A DNA stretch of 53,037 bases from JAQXGO01 sp045592445 (lineage in GTDB: Bacteria; Bacillota; Clostridia; UMGS1883; UMGS1540): positions 1 to 53,037 of the forward strand of contig JAZNUV010000026.1 in NCBI GenBank assembly GCA_045592445.1, given 5' to 3'. The number at the start of each line of letters is the position of its first letter. Within the stretch, counting starts at the first letter, position 1. Of this stretch, positions 48,753-53,037 are shown in pieces. Position numbers and translations under genes: made by a program. The notes below the pieces were generated by a model. The model saw only the letters and a list, made by a program, of their open reading frames with translations. It ran no database searches and was not told the origin of the DNA.

Positions 48753-49874
48753 ATGCTCGAATATGAACAATACAGATTAGACCTTGCCGCCATGTCAAAG
48801 GAAATTGATGAGCTATACGATGCGCTTGGCATTGTGCGGGATTGCGAAAACGTGCAGGAGCTTGAAAATTTGTCTGCAGCGCCGGATTTTTATAATGATA
48901 TGGAAGCATCGCAGAAAATATTACAAAAAATAAAAGGACTCCGTAATAAAATCCAGGCATTTGAAACGCTGAAAGCCGACTGGGAGGATGCGATAACACT
49001 GGTTGACCTTGCTATCAGTGAAGAGGATGATTCCCTTTTAGACGAAATCAAAAGTTCCTACGAAAAACTTCGTACCACTTTGGATAAAATGCGGCTTGAC
49101 GCACTTTTAAGCGGCCCATATGACAAAAATAATGCCATTTTAACGTTTCATGCGGGTGCAGGCGGCACAGAAGCACAAGATTGGGCGGAAATGCTGCTTC
49201 GCATGTATCAACGTTTTGCAGAGCGGCGCGGTTTTACTGTTTCTACACTTGATTTTCTTTCCGGTGATGAAGCAGGTGTAAAAAGTGCGACCATTCTGAT
49301 TGAGGGATTGAATGCTTACGGCTACCTAAAGTGTGAAAAAGGGGTGCATCGCTTAGTGCGCATCTCTCCCTTTGATGCGTCCGGCCGGCGGCATACCTCG
49401 TTTGCTTCCCTTGAAGTTATGCCCGAAATTGATGATGATATTGACGTACAGATAAATCCTGACGATATTCGCGTGGATACCTATCGATCCAGCGGTGCGG
49501 GTGGACAGCACATCAATAAAACGGATTCCGCTATCCGCATCACACATATTCCCACAGGCGTTGTCGTTGCCTGTCAAAACGAACGCTCGCAGCATCAAAA
49601 CCGCGAAACAGCTATGAAAATGCTGAAATCCAAACTTCTGGAAATTGCAGAGCGTGAGCAAAAAGAAAAAATCGAAGATATCAAAGGTGTACAGAAGGAA
49701 ATCGCATGGGGCAGCCAAATCCGTTCCTACGTTTTTCATCCGTACAGTATGGCCAAAGACCACCGCACCAATTACGAAATGGGGAATATCGGCGCGGTAA
49801 TGGATGGCGATATTGACGGTTTCATCAACGCATACTTAAAAGCCGCAAATCTTGGTGAACTGAATACAAAATAA
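48753..49874 (+). CDS. prfB: Peptide chain release factor 2, without programmed frameshift
   Basis: RF2 (373 aa) terminates translation at UGA and UAA. The peptidyl-transferase motif GGQ is in YRSSGAGGQHINKTDSA near residue 250. The stop-codon recognition tripeptide SPF is in RISPFDASGRRHTSFAS near 206. Most bacterial prfB genes need a +1 frameshift at an in-frame UGA near codon 26. Here the frame runs without interruption through the equivalent place (DELYDALGIVRD), so that feedback is missing. It is downstream of secA. Confidence 0.95.
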   Translation: MLEYEQYRLDLAAMSKEIDELYDALGIVRDCENVQELENLSAAPDFYNDMEASQKILQKIKGLRNKIQAFETLKADWEDAITLVDLAISEEDDSLLDEIKSSYEKLRTTLDKMRLDALLSGPYDKNNAILTFHAGAGGTEAQDWAEMLLRMYQRFAERRGFTVSTLDFLSGDEAGVKSATILIEGLNAYGYLKCEKGVHRLVRISPFDASGRRHTSFASLEVMPEIDDDIDVQINPDDIRVDTYRSSGAGGQHINKTDSAIRITHIPTGVVVACQNERSQHQNRETAMKMLKSKLLEIAEREQKEKIEDIKGVQKEIAWGSQIRSYVFHPYSMAKDHRTNYEMGNIGAVMDGDIDGFINAYLKAANLGELNTK

Positions 49875-49915
49875 AGATTCGCATACAAAAGTAAAGAATT
49901 TGGAGGTATGATGGT

Positions 49916-50506
49916 ATGACCAAAAGATTGTTCGCATTTTCACTGGCTCTGTTGCTTCTTTTTGCAATACCCGTATCAGCAACAGAAATAAACCCTGCAC
50001 TGAGTTCGATGTATATGTCATCAGGGCTTACACCGCAGATGGAAAAGCCGATCACGCGCGCGGTTTTCTGTATGCTTGCGTTTGAATCTTTTCGTCAGAT
50101 AAATGACGGCGTATTCCCACAGATGGAAGCACAGAATCCTTTTTCTGATGTCGGTGACGCGCCCGAGGACATTTTTGTTGTTATGCTGTATGGCATGGGC
50201 GTAGTCAACGGAACATCTGAAACCACGTTCGAACCACGCCGCCCAATAACGCGCCAGGAAGCTGCAGCGATTCTTTTCCGCGCAAAACTACGTCAAAATC
50301 CTGATTTTACATTAGATGCGGAATCGAATGCCCTCTATATAAATACCTTTTCTGATGCAGAAAGTACCGCACCTTGGGCTTCATCCAGCATGGGCTATCT
50401 TGTTCAGGCGGGTGTGCTACCGCTATTAAACGGTATGCTTTCACCGATCTCTACTTTAACCACGAAAGAGGCAATGCTTCTTTGTACACGCTTTATTGCG
50501 TTATAA
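49916..50506 (+). CDS. Secreted S-layer-homology (SLH) domain protein
   Basis: This 196-aa protein has a signal peptide (KRLFAFSLALLLLFAIPVSA) and about two to three SLH-like segments. These are ITRAVFCMLAFESFRQI, NPFSDVGDAPEDIFVVMLYG with NGTSETTFEPRRPITRQEAA, and NTFSDAESTAPWASSSMGYL with STLTTKEAMLL. No further domain is present, so it is an anchoring-type module alone. SLH domains bind pyruvylated secondary cell-wall polymers. It lies between prfB and rhaB on the same strand, but a functional link is not evident. Confidence 0.85.
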   Translation: MTKRLFAFSLALLLLFAIPVSATEINPALSSMYMSSGLTPQMEKPITRAVFCMLAFESFRQINDGVFPQMEAQNPFSDVGDAPEDIFVVMLYGMGVVNGTSETTFEPRRPITRQEAAAILFRAKLRQNPDFTLDAESNALYINTFSDAESTAPWASSSMGYLVQAGVLPLLNGMLSPISTLTTKEAMLLCTRFIAL

Positions 50507-50528
50507 CAAAAAAGAAAGGAAGTTTTTT

Positions 50529-51911
50529 ATGTATTATCTTGCAGTCGATATAGGCGCTTCCAGCGGTCGGCACATTTTAGGCAGTATCGAAAACGGAAAA
50601 ATTGTGATTGAAGAGGTTTATCGTTTTAAAAACGGAAATGTACGCCGAAATGGCCATCTTTGTTGGGAAGTCGACCGCTTATTCGAGGAAATTAAAAATG
50701 GTATGAAGGCATGTGCCGAACGCGGCAAAAATCCTGTCAGCATGGCGATTGATTGCTTTGGGGTTGACTTTGTACTTTTGGACGAGAATGATGCAATATT
50801 GGGCGACACCATCGCATATCGAGATGACAGAACGGACGGCATGCCCGAGGCTGTGTACAAAAAGTTTTCGTATGACAAGCTTTACGCTCGTACGGGTGTG
50901 CAAACCCAGCGGTTTAATTCTTTGTATCAGCTTTACAGCATTGCCCATACATCAGATCATTTAAAGAAGGCAAAACGATATTTACATCTTGCAGAATACT
51001 TTAATTTCCTCTTAACGGGTGTGCAAAAAAATGAATTCACCGTTTCCTCCACAACGCAGATGTTGAATGCCGTCACACGTGATTTTGATGGTGAACTTTT
51101 AGATACCCTGGGCTTCCCGCGTCATATCTTTGAAAAGCCTTGTATGCCCGGCATCTCCGTCGGTAGGCTTCTCCCTGCCGTTATGGCAGAAACGGGACTT
51201 GACTGTGAGGTTGTGCTCGCACCTGCCCATGATACTGCCTCTGCTGTTATGGCTGTTCCGACCACAAAGCCCTGTATGTACATAAGCAGCGGCACATGGT
51301 CTTTGATGGGCACGCTTTTGCCGGAGGTTTTATCCTCCGAAAAGGGACGCGATGCGGGCTTTAGTAATGAAGGCGCACATGATGGGGGTAGCCGCTATCT
51401 TAAAAATATTATGGGGCTTTGGATTATCCAATCCATAAAACGTGAGCTTGAGGATCAATACTCCTTTGGCGAACTTTGCGACATGGCAAAGGCATCCGAC
51501 TATGCAGAAAAAATTGATGTCAATGACGATTTGTTCTTAGCGCCTGAAAGTATGCTCGATGCCATTCGCACCTACCTTGCATCACACGGCGCACCCGCAC
51601 CGGAGTCTCTCGGTGATATTCTCTCCTGCGTCTATCATAGTCTGGCACAAAGCTATGGCGAAACAGTTCGGGAATTGGAAACAATTACAGGCAACACCTA
51701 TGATGTCATTCACATTATCGGGGGCGGTTCTCAGGATAACTATTTGAATCAATTAACTGCTCAGTATACAGGGAAAACTGTTTTTGCAGGACCCATTGAG
51801 GCAACGGCCATCGGGAATATTGTGCAGCAAATGCTAAAATCAAAAGAATTTTCGGACTTAGCCGCCGCGAAGGCTGCAATTTATGATTCTTTCCCAATCT
51901 ATAAAATCTAA
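50529..51911 (+). CDS. rhaB: Rhamnulokinase
   Basis: This 460-aa FGGY-family kinase phosphorylates L-rhamnulose. It begins MYYLAVDIGASSGRHILG, with the RhaB-type GASSGR instead of the usual GTT/SSR. It continues AIDCFGVDFVLLDE, YRDDRTDGMPE, APAHDTASAV near 245, YISSGTWSLMG near 258 and HIIGGGSQDNYLNQLTA near 398. Start ATG 50529 follows AAAGGAAG; an in-frame extension overlaps the preceding gene. No other rhamnose gene (rhaA, rhaD, transporter) is within the window, so it is a stand-alone kinase here. Confidence 0.93.
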   Translation: MYYLAVDIGASSGRHILGSIENGKIVIEEVYRFKNGNVRRNGHLCWEVDRLFEEIKNGMKACAERGKNPVSMAIDCFGVDFVLLDENDAILGDTIAYRDDRTDGMPEAVYKKFSYDKLYARTGVQTQRFNSLYQLYSIAHTSDHLKKAKRYLHLAEYFNFLLTGVQKNEFTVSSTTQMLNAVTRDFDGELLDTLGFPRHIFEKPCMPGISVGRLLPAVMAETGLDCEVVLAPAHDTASAVMAVPTTKPCMYISSGTWSLMGTLLPEVLSSEKGRDAGFSNEGAHDGGSRYLKNIMGLWIIQSIKRELEDQYSFGELCDMAKASDYAEKIDVNDDLFLAPESMLDAIRTYLASHGAPAPESLGDILSCVYHSLAQSYGETVRELETITGNTYDVIHIIGGGSQDNYLNQLTAQYTGKTVFAGPIEATAIGNIVQQMLKSKEFSDLAAAKAAIYDSFPIYKI

Positions 51912-51950
51912 CATAAAAAAACAGTGGATTTTCGTCCACTGTTTTTTATG
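51911..51950. terminator. Bidirectional terminator between rhaB and trkH
   Basis: ACAGTGGA-TTTTCG-TCCACTGT is flanked by ACATAAAAAA and TTTTTTATGT, giving an 8-bp core stem extended by A/T pairs, with T-runs on both strands. It serves two convergent genes. Confidence 0.92.
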
Positions 51951-51972
51951 TTTACACATCATTTTGAAGCTT

Positions 51973-53037
51973 TTATATAAATTTGTTTTTCCAAACAGAA
52001 GGGACAAAAACAACCATCAACGGAATAAATTCCAATCTACCAAGCAACATGTTCGCGGAAAGTACAATTTTTGAAAAAGCCGAAAAGTCTGCAAAACTGC
52101 CTGCCGGACCAACAATATTGCCGATGCCGGGGCCAATGTTATTCATACACGCCAATACGGATGTAACTGTTGTTTCAAAATCAAAATTATTCAGCGATAT
52201 TAAAAGTAGGGATATGCAAAACACCATAATGTAGATGCCGAGATAAGTCATTACACTGTTCACAGTTCCGTCCGACATTGCCTTGCCATCCAGATGAATA
52301 CTGCTCACGGCTTTCGGGTGCATAATTTTTCGCATTGACCGCGAGATGTCTTTCCACAAAACCGTAGCACGCACCACCTTAAATCCGCCGCCTGTCGAGC
52401 CTGCTGATGCGCCAATCACCATCAGAACAACCAGTATCATCTTTGCAAATGACGGCCAAAGCGTGAAATTCACCGTAGAATACCCTGTTGTCGTAATAAT
52501 AGACGACACCTGGAAAAATGAATCCCGAATGGCTCTCCCGAAAGACCCGGTCTGCGGCAAAATAGAAACAGCAATCGCGAGTGTAGAGACTAAAATAATC
52601 GTTAGATAAACTTTTACTTCGCTGTTCTTCCAAATTCCCGTGAATTTGCGAATTAAGATCAGATAGTAAATATTAAAGTTAATACCAAAAAGCATCATAA
52701 ATATACCGATTACATAATCAATATAAGCACTATCGTAATATGCAATACTATTATTTTTAATGCCAAAGCCGCCCGTACCCGCGGTGCCAAAGGCATGCAC
52801 AATACAGTCATACATAGGCATGTTTCCAAGTTTTAAGAGCACAATTTCCAATATTGTCATAACAATATAGATACTGTAAAGAATTTTTGCCGTCGACTTC
52901 CCCTTCGGCACCAGCTTTTCTACAACAGGGCCCGGTACCTCGGCACGCATCAGATGCATGGAATGATTATCTGAAAGCGGCAAAATTGCCATTACAAATA
53001 CCAAAACGCCCATGCCGCCTACCCAATGGGTAAAGCT
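51973..53037 (-). CDS. TrkH/KtrB-family potassium uptake protein (partial, N-terminus outside window)
   Basis: The visible 354 codons encode the C-terminal three-quarters of a K+ transport channel subunit. Pore-loop-like segments are HAFGTAGTGGFGIKNNS, SSIITTTGYSTVNFTLWPSF, and the conserved GASAGSTGGGFKVVR near the middle. ACMNNIGPGIGNIVGPAGSF follows near the end. The opening residues SFTHWVGGMGVLVF correspond to the first pore region of TrkH proteins. The reading frame is open at the right edge. Its regulatory partner (TrkA/KtrA) would lie beyond the window if present. Confidence 0.92.
   Translation of the reverse strand, partial: SFTHWVGGMGVLVFVMAILPLSDNHSMHLMRAEVPGPVVEKLVPKGKSTAKILYSIYIVMTILEIVLLKLGNMPMYDCIVHAFGTAGTGGFGIKNNSIAYYDSAYIDYVIGIFMMLFGINFNIYYLILIRKFTGIWKNSEVKVYLTIILVSTLAIAVSILPQTGSFGRAIRDSFFQVSSIITTTGYSTVNFTLWPSFAKMILVVLMVIGASAGSTGGGFKVVRATVLWKDISRSMRKIMHPKAVSSIHLDGKAMSDGTVNSVMTYLGIYIMVFCISLLLISLNNFDFETTVTSVLACMNNIGPGIGNIVGPAGSFADFSAFSKIVLSANMLLGRLEFIPLMVVFVPSVWKNKFI

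Overview
The window is 53 kb of a gap-poor chromosomal segment from a spore-forming Clostridia (Firmicutes), roughly 45% G+C by eye. The evidence is the gene order (rpmG-secE-nusG-rplK-rplA; rimP-nusA-ylxR-ylxQ-infB-rbfA-nrnA-truB-ribF; spoVG-glmU; rplS-lepB-rbgA), the sporulation-linked genes spoVG and yunB, strong SigA-type promoters (TTGaca-N17-TATAaT), purine-rich Shine-Dalgarno sites and frequent TTG starts. It looks like core chromosome. I see no phage, integrase, transposase, CRISPR array or obvious horizontally acquired island. Genus cannot be fixed from the sequence; an Oscillospirales-like gut anaerobe is a guess.

Left part (1-11.7 kb, all minus strand). The ribosomal/transcription operon rpmG-secE-nusG-rplK-rplA runs off the left edge and has its own perfectly spaced promoter. 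Between nusG and rplK lies a sequence that mimics the L1-binding site of 23S rRNA, the expected autoregulatory target. Upstream of it sits one of the longest transcription units here: rimP-nusA-ylxR-ylxQ-infB-rbfA-nrnA-truB-ribF, continued with almost no gaps into asnS and a membrane TPR protein.

Middle-left (11.7-23.3 kb). This part holds GTP-type pckG, then mgtE behind a structured leader with a candidate 23-codon upstream ORF. An AraC-type regulator is divergent from an operon of an atypical NagB-family protein and a Gfo/Idh/MocA oxidoreductase. A minus-strand ychF-metF-metH(activation domain)-metH operon encodes a split cobalamin-dependent methionine synthase together with the enzyme that makes its methyl donor.

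Middle (23.3-37.9 kb). This part holds rplS-lepB-rbgA, an AGCS amino-acid symporter, a DUF421 membrane protein and a PBP5-type D,D-carboxypeptidase. An operon follows of cysteine desulfurase-thiI-pncC-parC-like topoisomerase A; the topoisomerase ends in the canonical sliding-clamp pentapeptide QLSLF. A gamma-carbonic-anhydrase-like protein is divergent from that operon, and then comes spoVG-glmU-mutL.

Right part (38-53 kb). murC is followed by tRNA-Lys(CTT) and a compact modular hairpin repeat with terminal inverted repeats. Then come argC-argB-yunB, a Na/Pi cotransporter with PhoU domain, a secreted DNA/RNA nuclease with stalk-like and zinc-finger-like flanking domains, secA-prfB-SLH protein-rhamnulokinase, and a TrkH/KtrB K+ channel subunit running off the right edge.

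The items most worth a second look are the mgtE leader, the modular repeat after the tRNA, the clamp-motif tail on the topoisomerase, the L1 mimic, the atypical NagB/oxidoreductase pair and the three-part secreted nuclease.
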